Assembly (NCBI GenBank): GCA_002689445.1
Contig: NZGC01000094.1
Location: forward strand, 1-64,000
Direction of reading: 5' to 3'
DNA: 64,000 nucleotides
DNA from: Gammaproteobacteria bacterium
GTDB lineage: Bacteria; Pseudomonadota; Gammaproteobacteria; Pseudomonadales; Azotimanducaceae
In this document: positions 37,505 through 48,064 of the stretch, one piece after another
How the letters are laid out: the number at the start of each line of letters is the position of its first letter
How positions within the stretch are numbered: the first letter of the stretch is position 1
Made by a program: the position numbers and the translations under genes
The notes under the pieces: model-generated
Databases searched by the model: none
Told to the model about the DNA's origin: nothing
Seen by the model: only the letters and a program-made list of their open reading frames with translations

Positions 37505-37915
37505 ATGAAAAAACTAGTCTTATTGCCGCTGGTGGCACTCTCTATGCTCGCCGCTGCTGGACCGATCGAAGATGAAATTGTTTCGAGAATCCATAAAGTG
37601 GGCGAAGTGTGCCTGATGGGCGAGGCCTGTGCCTCTGGCCAAGTGGTTGCTGATGCTGGCGGCGGCGAAGGCCGATCGCCTGAAGCAATCTACGAGCGCA
37701 GTTGTAATACCTGTCATGGCCTAGGCGTTGCTGGGGCCCCCAAGTTGGGCGATGTTGACCAATGGGCGCCTAGGTTAGAAAAGGGTATGGACGTACTTTA
37801 TGCCAGCGGCATTAACGGCTTAGCGCCTGGAATGCCTGCAATGGGCATGTGTTTCGACTGCTCGGACGATGATATTCGAGCCGTCGTGGATTATATGACC
37901 GCATCGGTGCAGTAA
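37505..37915 (+). CDS. Cytochrome c5-type monoheme protein
   Basis: Exported class I cytochrome c of 136 residues. It has a signal peptide (MKKLVLLPLVALSMLAAAG), a heme motif CNTCHGLG, and an axial Met in the PGMPAMGM segment. A second Cys pair (MCFDCSDDDI) is the c5 family mark. A TATAAT at 37467-37472 lies 33 bases upstream of the ATG with no good -35. A likely electron donor to the terminal oxidase. Confidence 0.9.
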   Translation: MKKLVLLPLVALSMLAAAGPIEDEIVSRIHKVGEVCLMGEACASGQVVADAGGGEGRSPEAIYERSCNTCHGLGVAGAPKLGDVDQWAPRLEKGMDVLYASGINGLAPGMPAMGMCFDCSDDDIRAVVDYMTASVQ

Positions 37916-37926
37916 TACCCGGCACG

Positions 37927-39396
37927 CTATCCTTGTCGGAATAGCAGCGCTTCCTCCAAGTGCGTTGACAAAATGGCGGTCTCTCCTTCCAAATCGGCGA
38001 TGGTCCTACTGACTCTGATAATACGGTCAATAGACCTGGCAGATAAGTGAAAGGATTTTGCCCTGCTCAGCAACATGCGCCTGGCATCTTTCTGCAGTTG
38101 CTGCCTGGGGTGTTGCCTCGTTTTGTGTTGTCGCCGATCCTGCTGAAGGGCTCGCGCTTTCTGGATGATGGCCACAGCCGTTTCGTGTTCTGGGGATTGC
38201 GCTGTTTGCAGCGCGTCACTCTGGAGCATTAGATCAGGCTCAAGACTGTTGACCGACACCTGTAGGTCGATCCGATCTAGGATTGGACCCGAGATTCGCT
38301 GACGATAACGTTGTACTTGCTCAACTGAGCAGGTGCAGGGTTTTCTGCTCCCCAACCAACCGCAGGGACAGGGATTGGTGGCAGCGATGAGCTGAAAGCC
38401 AGCGGGATATTGCACGCGATGGTGAGCGCGTTGCAGATCGATGCTGCCGCTTTCCAAGGGTTGTCTCAATTGGTTCAGCACGTTTGGCGCAAATTCCGCG
38501 AGTTCGTCAAGGAACAACACCCCAAGATGAGCCATAGTGATCTCTCCAGGTCTGGGCGGACTTCCTCCACCTATCAAGGCGGCGGCTGATGCCGAGTGAT
38601 GGATTTCGCGAAAGGGTCTATTGATGTTTCTGTACCCTTCGGTTTTGCCCGCCATGGATTGAATACAGGCGATCTCTAGCCGTTCAGCATCGTTCAAAGC
38701 AGGCAGTAACGTCGCAAGACGTTGGGCGAGCATGGTTTTTCCGGACCCGGGCGGCCCTGATAGAAGCATATGGTGATCACCCGCGGCGGCGATGATGAGC
38801 GCGCGTTTGGCCATCGCTTGACCCAAGACTTGATCCAAAACTTTTTCTGGCTGGGGCTCGAGGATTGGGATTTCAGGCATTGAGGCATCGAAGGGTCTTA
38901 AAGGTTGCCTTAAATCGGCGAGCGACCCGACAACGTGGTAGTCGAGTTCGCCAGGCAGCATCGGAATATCATCTTGGTAGGGGCCTAACAGGGCAAGCGC
39001 CTGACGTTGGCAGTTAATGGCGGCGTTAAGAAAGCCGGGTGCAGCTCTAACCCGGCCGGAAAGGCTCAATTCTCCCATAGCGCAGACTGAGAGAAAGTCT
39101 TGAGGATCAATTTGACCACTGGCCACTAAGATCGATATCGCAACAGGAAGATCAAAACCTGAATGCTCTTTGGGCAGGTCCGCAGGCGCGAGATTCACAA
39201 CGATTCTACGATCTGGGAGCACAAAACCGGATTGCTCGATAGCCGAGCGAACACGTTCCCGCATCGATCGAGCTCTTTTCTCGCTGAGGCCAACGATCGC
39301 GAGCTGAGGTAAACCGTTGCTGATGGTGGTCTCAACCTCGATGGTGTTGGCTTTGATGCCAACCAGCGCCTGGCCAAAAATTTGAGCGGCTGCCAT
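37927..39396 (-). CDS. comM: ComM/YifB-family Mg-chelatase-like AAA+ ATPase
   Basis: Hexameric AAA+ protein that in several transformable gammaproteobacteria drives branch migration of incoming DNA. The 489-residue protein has an N-terminal Lon-like domain (VGLSEKRARSMRERVRSA; NLAPADLPKEHSGFDLP) and the ATPase core with Walker A GPPGSGKTML (about 214-223), Walker B LFLDELAEF and the ATNPCPCGW block. It converges on the cytochrome c5 gene with 11 bases between stops. Together with dprA it suggests transformation capacity. Confidence 0.93.
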   Translation of the reverse strand: MAAAQIFGQALVGIKANTIEVETTISNGLPQLAIVGLSEKRARSMRERVRSAIEQSGFVLPDRRIVVNLAPADLPKEHSGFDLPVAISILVASGQIDPQDFLSVCAMGELSLSGRVRAAPGFLNAAINCQRQALALLGPYQDDIPMLPGELDYHVVGSLADLRQPLRPFDASMPEIPILEPQPEKVLDQVLGQAMAKRALIIAAAGDHHMLLSGPPGSGKTMLAQRLATLLPALNDAERLEIACIQSMAGKTEGYRNINRPFREIHHSASAAALIGGGSPPRPGEITMAHLGVLFLDELAEFAPNVLNQLRQPLESGSIDLQRAHHRVQYPAGFQLIAATNPCPCGWLGSRKPCTCSVEQVQRYRQRISGPILDRIDLQVSVNSLEPDLMLQSDALQTAQSPEHETAVAIIQKARALQQDRRQHKTRQHPRQQLQKDARRMLLSRAKSFHLSARSIDRIIRVSRTIADLEGETAILSTHLEEALLFRQG

Positions 39397-40224
<828 letters not shown>

Positions 40225-40260
40225 TCGCCTCGAAGGACCCCTTAGTGTGGTGGCTTGGCC

Positions 40261-40288
40261 TTGTGCCATGCTATCACCCCGATATAAT
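40261..40288 (+). promoter_or_regulatory. Sigma-70 promoter for thrC
   Basis: TTGTGC (40261-40266) and a perfect TATAAT (40283-40288) are spaced by 16 bases. The start would be near 40295. The short leader contains a 6-bp hairpin, TAGCTT with AAGCTA, just before the ATG at 40317. Confidence 0.55.
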
Positions 40289-40316
40289 GCTTAGCTTCTC
40301 TTAAAAGCTAGGTTTT

Positions 40317-41684
40317 ATGAAGTATCTCAGCACCCGTGGCGGGATCGAGCCGGTCTCTTTTAAAGCCGCTGTAATGATGGGGCTCGCGAATGATGGCGGG
40401 CTCCTCGTCCCCGAAACTATCCCCGACGTGACGCCGATGCTTGGCCAATGGGCTCAGTTGTCCTATGCGGAGCTCGCCGCCGCGGTGATGCAGCCCTTCG
40501 CCGATGATATAGAGCCAACCGTTTTCGAAGCATTGGTTCAGCGAAGTTATCAATCGTTCAGCCATCCTGATACGGCGCCCTTAGTGCCGGTTGGGGGGGT
40601 ACATATTCTCGAACTTTTTCATGGACCAACACTTGCTTTCAAGGATATTGCACTGCAGTTTTTGGGAGAGTTATTCGAACACGTGCTGTGTGAACGAGGA
40701 GAGCAGCTGAATATCCTTGGCGCGACCAGCGGCGACACGGGTAGCGCAGCAATCGCCGGCGTTCGAGGTAAATCGGGCATTCGCATCTTTATTATGTTTC
40801 CCGAGGGACGAACCAGTCCGACGCAGGAAAGGCAAATGACGACCGTGCTTGACGACAATGTGTTTAACCTGAGTATTAATGGCAGCTTTGATGATTGTCA
40901 GAACTTGCTCAAAACGGTGTTCAGTGACTTGTCGTTTAAAGATCAGTATGCACTGGGCGCTGTGAACTCTGTTAATTGGGCAAGGGTGTTGGCCCAGGTG
41001 GTTTATTACTTTTGGTCCTGGTATCAACTCTCTCAACCCGCTCGTTTTGATGTTGCCGTGCCGACAGGCAACTTTGGCAATATTTTTGCTGGTTTTATCG
41101 CAAAACGGATGGGGCTTCCGATCGGAAAACTCGTGCTAGCCACTAATGCGAACGATATTCTAGCGCGTTTTTTTGACACAGGAGTCTACCAGCGCGGCAC
41201 GGTGCATTTTTCGCAAAGTCCCGCCATGGACATACAGGTGGCCAGTAATTTTGAGCGGTATCTCTACTACCAGTTTGATCAAGACCCCATCCAAACATCA
41301 GCGTTTATGCAGCATTTCTCGGATCAGCAACGAGCGGAGATCAGCGCGCCGGCAGGAATATTCGATTGGTTTGTCGCCGATGCTGTTTCTGATGTCGAAA
41401 CGTTGCAGGCCATGAACCGCATCCATCAGCAATATGGGTACCTGGCCGACCCGCACACGGCTGTTGGATACTTGCTCGCAGACCGGTTTCAAGAGCCTGA
41501 TGTGCCGATGGTAGCTTTAGCGACGGCCCATCCAGCAAAATTTGAAGCGGCGGTAACCCAAGCGCTACCCAAGGTCGTCAATACCCACAGCGTTCTTGCC
41601 GGCTTGGATCGATTGGAAACCCGAAAAACCGCGATGGTCAGTGATCCAGAGGCAATTAAAGCCTTTATCCGAGCAAGCTGTTGA
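40317..41684 (+). CDS. thrC: Threonine synthase
   Basis: PLP-dependent last step of threonine synthesis. The 455-residue protein starts MKYLSTRGG; the PLP-binding Lys is in PTLAFKDIALQ, and the phosphate/PLP-binding glycine loop is VPTGNFGNIFAG. The length and ILGATSGDTGSAA motif match the long proteobacterial form. It is far from thrB (27.9 kb), and hom is not in the window. Its 3' end overlaps the convergent HAD gene by 20 bases. Confidence 0.95.
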   Translation: MKYLSTRGGIEPVSFKAAVMMGLANDGGLLVPETIPDVTPMLGQWAQLSYAELAAAVMQPFADDIEPTVFEALVQRSYQSFSHPDTAPLVPVGGVHILELFHGPTLAFKDIALQFLGELFEHVLCERGEQLNILGATSGDTGSAAIAGVRGKSGIRIFIMFPEGRTSPTQERQMTTVLDDNVFNLSINGSFDDCQNLLKTVFSDLSFKDQYALGAVNSVNWARVLAQVVYYFWSWYQLSQPARFDVAVPTGNFGNIFAGFIAKRMGLPIGKLVLATNANDILARFFDTGVYQRGTVHFSQSPAMDIQVASNFERYLYYQFDQDPIQTSAFMQHFSDQQRAEISAPAGIFDWFVADAVSDVETLQAMNRIHQQYGYLADPHTAVGYLLADRFQEPDVPMVALATAHPAKFEAAVTQALPKVVNTHSVLAGLDRLETRKTAMVSDPEAIKAFIRASC

Positions 41685-42387
41685 GGTCGGCTTCGATGCC
41701 TTCGACCGCGGCAGGTAAGTCCTTAAGATCGTCAATTGCCGCAGATGCTTGAATCAGATCAGAGGTCTCCGCGGGATCAAAACCCGTCTGGTTAACCCAG
41801 ATGGTATGAATGCCGAGCTTGGCCGCTGCATTGACGTCGAGTTCAGGGTCATCGCCTACGTAAATCATCGCCTCAGGCGGCAGCTGCTCACGCTCGAGAG
41901 CCGCCAAAAACAGATCCGGATTAGGCTTGGGTGAACCGATGCTCTCCGCCGACAGCTGAAAGCTAAAAAGTCGACCGATGGAGAGACGAGCGACCTCGGC
42001 GTTACCATTGGTCAGGGCGCAGAGCGTATACCTTTGCGCGAGGTGTTTGAGTGCTTCCTCCGCGCCAGGATAGAGGGTCACTTGGCTCCGGGTCTCAAGA
42101 AACACTCGCATTCCTGCGTCCGCGATTTGGTTAGCATTAACTCGGTGCTCGGGACTCTGGGCAGCAATTTCAAAGAGGATACGGCGTCTTAAATCGGTTA
42201 AACGAAAAGAAAAGTCAGGGTGTTGCTCAAGGACTTTCGCCCGCAGAGCGGCAATATTAACTGGCGGATAATTCAGCTCAGGACGGAGAGTTTTGAAATA
42301 CTCTGTCAACGCCGCCTCGGCCTTGAGAATCGCTGGTTTAACGGGCCATAGGGTGTTGTCTAAGTCAAAACCAATCAGTTTTATCAT
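41665..42387 (-). CDS. HAD-superfamily phosphatase, YigB-like
   Basis: A 240-residue haloacid dehalogenase-fold hydrolase. Motif I is GFDLDNTLW (nucleophile Asp8), motif II is LTNGN, motif III is KPNPDLF, and motif IV is YVGDDPELD. It follows xerC with a 4-base overlap, as YigB does in E. coli; YigB dephosphorylates FMN and a riboflavin intermediate. The substrate here is inferred from synteny only. Confidence 0.83.
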   Translation of the reverse strand: MIKLIGFDLDNTLWPVKPAILKAEAALTEYFKTLRPELNYPPVNIAALRAKVLEQHPDFSFRLTDLRRRILFEIAAQSPEHRVNANQIADAGMRVFLETRSQVTLYPGAEEALKHLAQRYTLCALTNGNAEVARLSIGRLFSFQLSAESIGSPKPNPDLFLAALEREQLPPEAMIYVGDDPELDVNAAAKLGIHTIWVNQTGFDPAETSDLIQASAAIDDLKDLPAAVEGIEADLNSLLG

Positions 42388-43334
42388 GAGGGGTGCTTTT
42401 TTGATTCGGGAGTCAGTGGGGTTTCTTTCCGTCGTTTGGCCCTAGGGTGCGCTTGGTCGTACACTGCTGCAAGGTGTTGAAAGTCGAGGTGGGTATAGAT
42501 CTGAGTTGTACTAATATCGGCATGTCCTAGCAGTTCTTGGATGGCCCTTAGATCCCCGCTGGACTCAAGAAGGTGGCTGGCAAAGGAATGTCGCAACATG
42601 TGCGGATGCAGGTGCAATCCGCCACCGGCTTTTTGAGTCCAGACACGTATTCTCGCTTGGACATTAGAGTTACTGATTCGGTTACCTCGCTCGCTGATAA
42701 ATAACGCAGGTGAGTGGATGCTTTGTTGTTTGGTGGGGAGCTGACTGCGAACCAAAAGCCAACCATCGAGGGCCTTCTGAGCCGCCTTGCCAATCGGAAG
42801 CAGTCTCTGCTTGTTACCTTTACCCGTTACTAGGATTGTCTGATCATCCCAAGAGATGTCTTTGGTGTCGGTCCCAGTTAATTCTGAAAGACGGAGCCCA
42901 GACGAGTAAAACAGCTCGAGCATGGCTTTATCGCGAGCCTCGTGCCATCCGACGGCAGGCTTTTCGAGTAGCTGGGACAATTGGTCGGGGTCGAGCGTCT
43001 TGGGAAGTTTTTTCGGAGATTTCGGTGCGTTGACCAGTTTTGCCGGGTTCGTGGTAACGACACCTTCGCGGGCCAGATACTCGAAAAAGGTTCGGATTGC
43101 TGACAGCTTTCTTTGCTGGCTGCGGCCGGAGAGACCACGGCGATGGCCAAGGCTGATGAGCTTTCTGATTTGTTGAGCATCAATGTCCTTGGCCCGGTCG
43201 ATGCCGTTCTGCTTGGCGACTTCGCTTAAGGACGAGAGGTCTCGCCGATAATTTGTCAGGGTGTGATAAGACAGCTTGCGCTCAACCCGCAAATGGTCAA
43301 GAAACTGCTCGACGTGTTCACTAAGCGCCGTCAA
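42384..43334 (-). CDS. xerC: Tyrosine recombinase XerC
   Basis: Resolves chromosome dimers at dif with XerD. The 316-residue protein has a SAM-like core-binding N-domain and a catalytic domain with Arg I in SSGLRLSEL, Lys in TGKGNKQR, the HMLRH box, His in LLGHAD and the nucleophile Tyr in QIYTHLD. The position in dapF-DUF484-xerC-HAD identifies it as XerC rather than XerD or a phage integrase. It overlaps DUF484 and the HAD gene by 4 bases each. Confidence 0.95.
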   Translation of the reverse strand: MTALSEHVEQFLDHLRVERKLSYHTLTNYRRDLSSLSEVAKQNGIDRAKDIDAQQIRKLISLGHRRGLSGRSQQRKLSAIRTFFEYLAREGVVTTNPAKLVNAPKSPKKLPKTLDPDQLSQLLEKPAVGWHEARDKAMLELFYSSGLRLSELTGTDTKDISWDDQTILVTGKGNKQRLLPIGKAAQKALDGWLLVRSQLPTKQQSIHSPALFISERGNRISNSNVQARIRVWTQKAGGGLHLHPHMLRHSFASHLLESSGDLRAIQELLGHADISTTQIYTHLDFQHLAAVYDQAHPRAKRRKETPLTPESKKHPS

Positions 43335-44020
43335 ACCGATTGTTCTTCAAGCATTTGACCGGGGAAGTACTGATAATCGAGCAAGCTGGCCAGTAAATCG
43401 CCAATAAAACTGATGAAAAGCGTGTCCTGGTCGCGGCTAAAGTTATTGGCCTCTTGGCTGCCTAAAGTGAGAACGCCAATGGGCGCGTCGGTGATCAAAG
43501 GCACGATTGCACAGGATGCAATCGATGTCGGCTGCTCTGGGAACAGTATCTCGGCCTCCTCTGGGCGAATTACGCCAAGCACCGGTTGCTCAAAACTGAC
43601 CAAACTGCCCAGTTTTTCTGACAGAAAATCCCGGGTGATGAAGCTGCTGCCTACAGGGACGGCGGCGGGATTTTCGGGGGTCTTAAAAATAAACAAATGG
43701 TAAGCCGTACTTGATAGCGTTTGCTCGAATACGGTTTTGATGCCCTCTGCAGCCTCGGCAAAGGCTTGCGGCTTTATCAGCGTACGGATCAAGGCATGAC
43801 ACAACTGAAAGAGGCGTTGATTTTGTCTCGAGATGTCGACGAAGGATTGGATTTGCGCTTCAGCTTCAGAGAGTTTTTGGGTTAACAGTTGTTGTTTGCG
43901 TTCCATGAGCGAAATAGCGCCCTTGGGTTGGTCCTCGAGATCAAGGATTAACGTCTCCAGAACGTCAGGGTTTTTCGCGACATAGGCTCGAACTGATTCC
44001 AGTGTAATATTTTCGCTCAT
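43331..44020 (-). CDS. DUF484 family protein
   Basis: A 229-residue cytosolic protein of the DUF484 family: an N-terminal helical segment (VRAYVAKNPDVLETL, then GAISLMERKQQLL) that could form a coiled coil, followed by a GAF-like domain. It is conserved between dapF and xerC across gammaproteobacteria, but its function is not established. It begins one base after dapF ends and overlaps xerC by 4 bases. Confidence 0.87.
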   Translation of the reverse strand: MSENITLESVRAYVAKNPDVLETLILDLEDQPKGAISLMERKQQLLTQKLSEAEAQIQSFVDISRQNQRLFQLCHALIRTLIKPQAFAEAAEGIKTVFEQTLSSTAYHLFIFKTPENPAAVPVGSSFITRDFLSEKLGSLVSFEQPVLGVIRPEEAEILFPEQPTSIASCAIVPLITDAPIGVLTLGSQEANNFSRDQDTLFISFIGDLLASLLDYQYFPGQMLEEQSV

Positions 44021-44021
44021 T

Positions 44022-44912
44022 TTACTGCTCCAATAGGCGAGGTATCTTGATACGACCCTCGTAAACCCGTTCGGCAGGTCCGGACATCAGCACATCAGCT
44101 TCTGGGCCTTGCCAATTGATCGATAATTCTCCCCCGGGTAAGCAGACGGTAACAGTTTCCTCGAGATTGGCATATTGGCGGCCTACGATGGCGGCTGCAC
44201 AAGCGCCTGAACCGCAGGCTCTGGTTTCTCCAACGCCGCGTTCAACCACTCTAAGATCGATCATAGTCGCTGATTTGATCGACATAAAGCCAACATTGAC
44301 GCCTGCTTTAAAAGGGTAGCGTTGCGTAAACTCGGTTGCTAACGACATAACATCGACCGCGCTTAGGTTGAACGGCGTGCTGACGGAGGTGCCTGGATGA
44401 TTGAGCATAATGACCGCATGCGGATTACCTAGGTCGGCAATTCCGAAGGGGTAGGTACCTTTGCTGTCTAGATGAGCGGTAAACGCCGCGCCGTCAGGGG
44501 GGGCTTCAGCAGCAAAATCAACCGCATCTGGTGAGAGCCCTGGCGGGCCTAAGTTGACTTCAAACGCGGCGCTGGACAATCGACGAGTCCGCAGTTGACC
44601 CGACTGGGTTCGCAGCAAGAGGCTGGGTTTGGGAGACAATCGCTTGTCATAAATGTATTTCGCAACACAGCGAGCACCGTTACCACATTGGGCCGATTCT
44701 GATCCATCACAGTTGAAAATTCGATAGTCAAAATCTGCCTCGGGCGATGAAGGAGGTTGGATCAAGAGGAGCTGATCAAAGCCAACGCCGGTATTACGGT
44801 CAGCAAGTCTCGCGATGGTCTCAGCCGAGAAACTGCCGGCTTGGGTAACCAGATCGACGACCATAAAATCGTTGCCGATTCCGTGCATTTTGCTGAAATG
44901 AAGCAAGTCCAA
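44022..44912 (-). CDS. dapF: Diaminopimelate epimerase
   Basis: Interconverts LL- and meso-diaminopimelate for lysine and peptidoglycan. The 296-residue protein has both catalytic cysteines: SAQCGNGARC (Cys about 75) and ETRACGSGACAA (Cys about 228). The N-terminal FSKMHGIGNDFMV is the family signature. It lies 3 bases after lysA, the enzyme that consumes its product. Confidence 0.96.
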   Translation of the reverse strand: MDLLHFSKMHGIGNDFMVVDLVTQAGSFSAETIARLADRNTGVGFDQLLLIQPPSSPEADFDYRIFNCDGSESAQCGNGARCVAKYIYDKRLSPKPSLLLRTQSGQLRTRRLSSAAFEVNLGPPGLSPDAVDFAAEAPPDGAAFTAHLDSKGTYPFGIADLGNPHAVIMLNHPGTSVSTPFNLSAVDVMSLATEFTQRYPFKAGVNVGFMSIKSATMIDLRVVERGVGETRACGSGACAAAIVGRQYANLEETVTVCLPGGELSINWQGPEADVLMSGPAERVYEGRIKIPRLLEQ

Positions 44913-44915
44913 CGA

Positions 44916-46187
44916 TCAATGCTCCGTGGTTGAGGGCTTATCTAAATGTTCTATCTCTAACGCCAGTTGCGTCTCAACGGATTCCCGAGTGCGGACGAGC
45001 CTAGCCTGGCCACCCTCAACAAGAACCTCCGCTGCGCGACCTCGGGTGTTGTAGTTGGAACTCATCGACATGCCATAGGCTCCGGCTGAGCAGATCGCGA
45101 TCAGATCGTCGGCCTTAAGGTCGAGGCTGCAATCTTTGGCCAAGAAATCGCCGGTCTCACAAATGGGTCCCACCACATCAATCGTGTGCGCTCCCGTTTC
45201 CATCGGTTCCTGCACTGCTAGGACTTCCTGAACAGCGCCATAAAGCGCGGGTCGCAGGAGGTCATTCATTGCTGCATCAACGACCGCAAATTTTTTCTCG
45301 TGATTGGCTTTGGTATGGATGACTTTGGTCAAAAGCACGCCAGCGTTAGCGACGAGATAGCGGCCCGGCTCGATGACCAATTGCAAGTTGCGATCATTCA
45401 AGCGCTGCTCAAGTGCGGCCCTTAAGGCCCCCAGTGGAAACTCAGGCTCATTTTCGTAGCGCACCCCCATACCGCCGCCTAAATCGAAGTGCTTAATCGA
45501 GATGCCGCTGAGCATGAGGCGATCAATCAGTGTGAACATTTTGTCGATCGCCGCGAGATAGGGAGTAATAGAGGTAATTTGTGAGCCGATATGACAGTCG
45601 ATACCCAGAATCTCAATGCCGGTTAATGATGCCGCTTTGCGGTAAAAAGCTTCAGCCTCAGCCATGGGAACACCAAATTTCGCTGTATTCAGCCCGGTCG
45701 AGATATAGGGGTGGGTTTCGGGATCAACGTCGGGATTAACTCGGAGCGAAATGGGGGCGATGTGCCCGGTGGTTGTCGCAATGCTTGCAATCCGGTCAAG
45801 TTCGGCATCGGATTCAATATTAAAGCAATGGATCCCCGCTTCTAGGGCCGCCTCTATTTCGTGATCTTGCTTGCCCACACCCGAAAACACGATTTTGCGC
45901 GGATCTGCACCCGCCCGGAGTACCCGAGCCAGCTCGCCTCCTGACACAATGTCAAAACCGGCACCCAGCTCATGCAACCGCTTTAGAACCGATAAATTGG
46001 CGTTTGCTTTAACGGCATAACAGATCAGCGTGTTCAGCCCTTGAAAAGCGGTTGTAAGTCGTTGATAGGCGGTTTCGATCGCCGCTCCCGAGTAGACAAA
46101 GGTGGGCGTACCGAAGGCCTCCGCAAGCTCGCGGAGTGGTATCTGATCACAGGCCAGTTCTTGATTTTGATACTTAAAGTTCGACAT
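44916..46187 (-). CDS. lysA: Diaminopimelate decarboxylase
   Basis: PLP-dependent final step of lysine synthesis. The 423-residue alanine racemase-fold enzyme binds PLP through Lys in YAVKANANLSVL (about residue 60); HIGSQI and EPGRYLVANAG follow, with the C-terminal CESGDF-like block as CETGDFLAKD. ATG 46187 gives the standard N-terminus (MSNFKYQNQELACD), so the 21-codon in-frame extension that runs into lptM is rejected. The start overlaps lptM by 14 bases. Confidence 0.95.
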   Translation of the reverse strand: MSNFKYQNQELACDQIPLRELAEAFGTPTFVYSGAAIETAYQRLTTAFQGLNTLICYAVKANANLSVLKRLHELGAGFDIVSGGELARVLRAGADPRKIVFSGVGKQDHEIEAALEAGIHCFNIESDAELDRIASIATTTGHIAPISLRVNPDVDPETHPYISTGLNTAKFGVPMAEAEAFYRKAASLTGIEILGIDCHIGSQITSITPYLAAIDKMFTLIDRLMLSGISIKHFDLGGGMGVRYENEPEFPLGALRAALEQRLNDRNLQLVIEPGRYLVANAGVLLTKVIHTKANHEKKFAVVDAAMNDLLRPALYGAVQEVLAVQEPMETGAHTIDVVGPICETGDFLAKDCSLDLKADDLIAICSAGAYGMSMSSNYNTRGRAAEVLVEGGQARLVRTRESVETQLALEIEHLDKPSTTEH

Positions 46188-46293
46188 GCAGGCGGGTCTT
46201 GTTGTCACCGGAGGGTGCACCAGGCGGATACAAAGGGCCTTTTTGACCACAACCGGTCAGCAATAAAAAAAAGAGGATGAAAATGAGCGGCAT
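46174..46293 (-). CDS. lptM: LPS-assembly lipoprotein LptM (YifL family)
   Basis: A 39-residue lipoprotein: MPLIFILFFLLLTGCG, then QKGPLYPP. The lipobox LTGC (Cys15) and the following GQKGPLYPP are diagnostic of LptM/YifL, which helps LptD maturation at the outer membrane. It immediately precedes lysA, as in Pseudomonas-type operons, and overlaps its start by 14 bases. The TAA is at 46174-46176. It is easily missed because of its size. Confidence 0.88.
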   Translation of the reverse strand: MPLIFILFFLLLTGCGQKGPLYPPGAPSGDNKTRLHVEL

Positions 46294-46356
46294 AGGTCAC
46301 GATATTCGTGGAAAGCTTAAGTATACTTGGTTCTATAACGGATAGGGAGCAATCAC

Positions 46357-46710
46357 GTGGCCTCGATGGATTCCGAGCAGAGTTTTCACACCAGTTTAGA
46401 TGAATTAATGATGGCGATCGAAGATCGCCTAGATGAGGTCGATATTGATATCGATGTCGATGGCGGTGATGGGCAGCTGATTTTGACGTTTCTATCGGGC
46501 TCTCAGATTGTTGTCAGTCGCCAGCCTGCACAACGTGAGGTTTGGGTTGCGGCAAAGTCAGGCGGTTTTCACTTGCATCGAGAGAAAGCGGCCTGGTTAT
46601 GCGCAACAACAGGTGAGACGTTGGATGTTTTACTCAATCGTGTGGTGAGCGAGCAAGCAGGGCTCGAGGTTCAAGCATTTATGGGGATTGGCGCTGAGCT
46701 CGCTCAATAG
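46357..46710 (+). CDS. cyaY: Iron-sulfur cluster assembly regulator CyaY (bacterial frataxin)
   Basis: Iron-binding modulator of the IscS machinery. The 117-residue protein has the acidic first helix ([21 protein letters not shown]), the sheet segments [16 protein letters not shown] and GGFHL, as in frataxins. The start is GTG 46357, with AGGGAG 7 bases upstream; ATG 46366 is an alternative. It is divergent from the lptM-lysA operon and overlaps the end of argH by 32 bases. Confidence 0.92.
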   Translation: MASMDSEQSFHTSLDELMMAIEDRLDEVDIDIDVDGGDGQLILTFLSGSQIVVSRQPAQREVWVAAKSGGFHLHREKAAWLCATTGETLDVLLNRVVSEQAGLEVQAFMGIGAELAQ

Positions 46711-48064
46711 CCGCCTGCACCGTCTCGGGAGCAGTCCCACCAAGATGATTTCGCGCAGCCACAGAACCCTCAAGCGTGAGACTTTGATAAACATCCGACT
46801 CAATCTCCGGGCTCTCGCGTTGAAAATCCTCTAGCGACAGTTCGCTGAGATCCACCTTTCGAGATTCAGCAAGCGCAACGAGTCTACCGACCCTGTGGTG
46901 CGCATCTCGGAATGCGCAACCCTTTCTGACAAGATAATCTGCCAAGTCGGTAGCGGTAGCAAAACCTTTGGCCGCGGCTGAACGCATCGCCTCAGGGTTG
47001 GCTTCGATATTAGGAATCATATCTCCAAAAGCGGTAAGGGTATCTTCCAAGGTGCGAATGATATCGATGAGGGGTTCCTTATCCTCTTGGTTGTCTTTGT
47101 TGTAAGCAAGGGGTTGCCCCTTCATCAACGTGAGGAGGGTGATCAATCCACCGAAGACTCGGGCGCTTTTACCCCGTACCAGCTCTGGAACGTCGGGGTT
47201 CTTCTTCTGAGGCATAATCGAAGAGCCGGTACAGTATCGATCCGGAAGGTTGACAAAACCGAACTGTGGCGAGGCCCAAAGAATTAATTCTTCTGACCAT
47301 CGAGAGAGATGCATCATGATAAGGCTAGCAGCGGAGCTGAATTCAATGGCGAAATCCCGGTCGCTGACTGCATCAAGAGAATTTTCCGCAACCCGATCAA
47401 AGTGTAGAAGCTCAGCTACCAGTAAGCGATCAATTGGGAAGCTGGTTCCAGCCAGAGCAGCGGCGCCGAGGGGCAAGACGTTCACCCGCTTTCGACAGTC
47501 CACGAGCCGCTCTTTGTCTCTTGAGAGCATTTCGTACCAAGCCATAAGATGGTGTCCGAAAACGACCGGTTGTGCCACTTGCAGGTGAGTAAAGCCTGGC
47601 ATAATGGTGTGGACATGTTGACTGGCCAACTGTAATAACCCTTGTTGCAAATGCGTCACCTGGCTGAGGATCTGATCCACGTGATGCCGTAAATACATGC
47701 GGACGTCGGTGGCAACTTGATCATTTCGAGAGCGGCCCGTGTGCAGCGCTTTGCCTTGCTCACCGATGCGGTCAGTGAGGGCGGCTTCGATGTTCATGTG
47801 CACATCTTCTAAGTGTTGTGACCAAACGAAGTTGCCAGCGGCAATGTCGGCACCTATTCCCCTGAGACCGTCGACAATCGCGGTCGCGGTGTCTTCTGCA
47901 ATAATCCCACAGCGTCCCAGCATGGTTGCATGGGCGATTGAGCCTTCGATATCAAATTGGGCAAGCTGCTGATCAAAGCTGACCGACGCCGTAAAGGCCT
48001 CAACAAAGGCGTCTGTTGCTTCAGCAAATCGTCCGTCCCACAGTCTTTCGTTGTCGTTACTCAT
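46679..48064 (-). CDS. argH: Argininosuccinate lyase
   Basis: Cleaves argininosuccinate to arginine and fumarate. The 461-residue superfamily member has [12 protein letters not shown] (substrate-binding, about 108-119), the catalytic His region [11 protein letters not shown], and the fumarase/lyase signature [12 protein letters not shown] (about 277-288). It is divergent from hemC, an arrangement common in Pseudomonas relatives, and its 3' end overlaps cyaY by 32 bases. Confidence 0.96.
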   Translation of the reverse strand: MSNDNERLWDGRFAEATDAFVEAFTASVSFDQQLAQFDIEGSIAHATMLGRCGIIAEDTATAIVDGLRGIGADIAAGNFVWSQHLEDVHMNIEAALTDRIGEQGKALHTGRSRNDQVATDVRMYLRHHVDQILSQVTHLQQGLLQLASQHVHTIMPGFTHLQVAQPVVFGHHLMAWYEMLSRDKERLVDCRKRVNVLPLGAAALAGTSFPIDRLLVAELLHFDRVAENSLDAVSDRDFAIEFSSAASLIMMHLSRWSEELILWASPQFGFVNLPDRYCTGSSIMPQKKNPDVPELVRGKSARVFGGLITLLTLMKGQPLAYNKDNQEDKEPLIDIIRTLEDTLTAFGDMIPNIEANPEAMRSAAAKGFATATDLADYLVRKGCAFRDAHHRVGRLVALAESRKVDLSELSLEDFQRESPEIESDVYQSLTLEGSVAARNHLGGTAPETVQAAIERAQRQSP

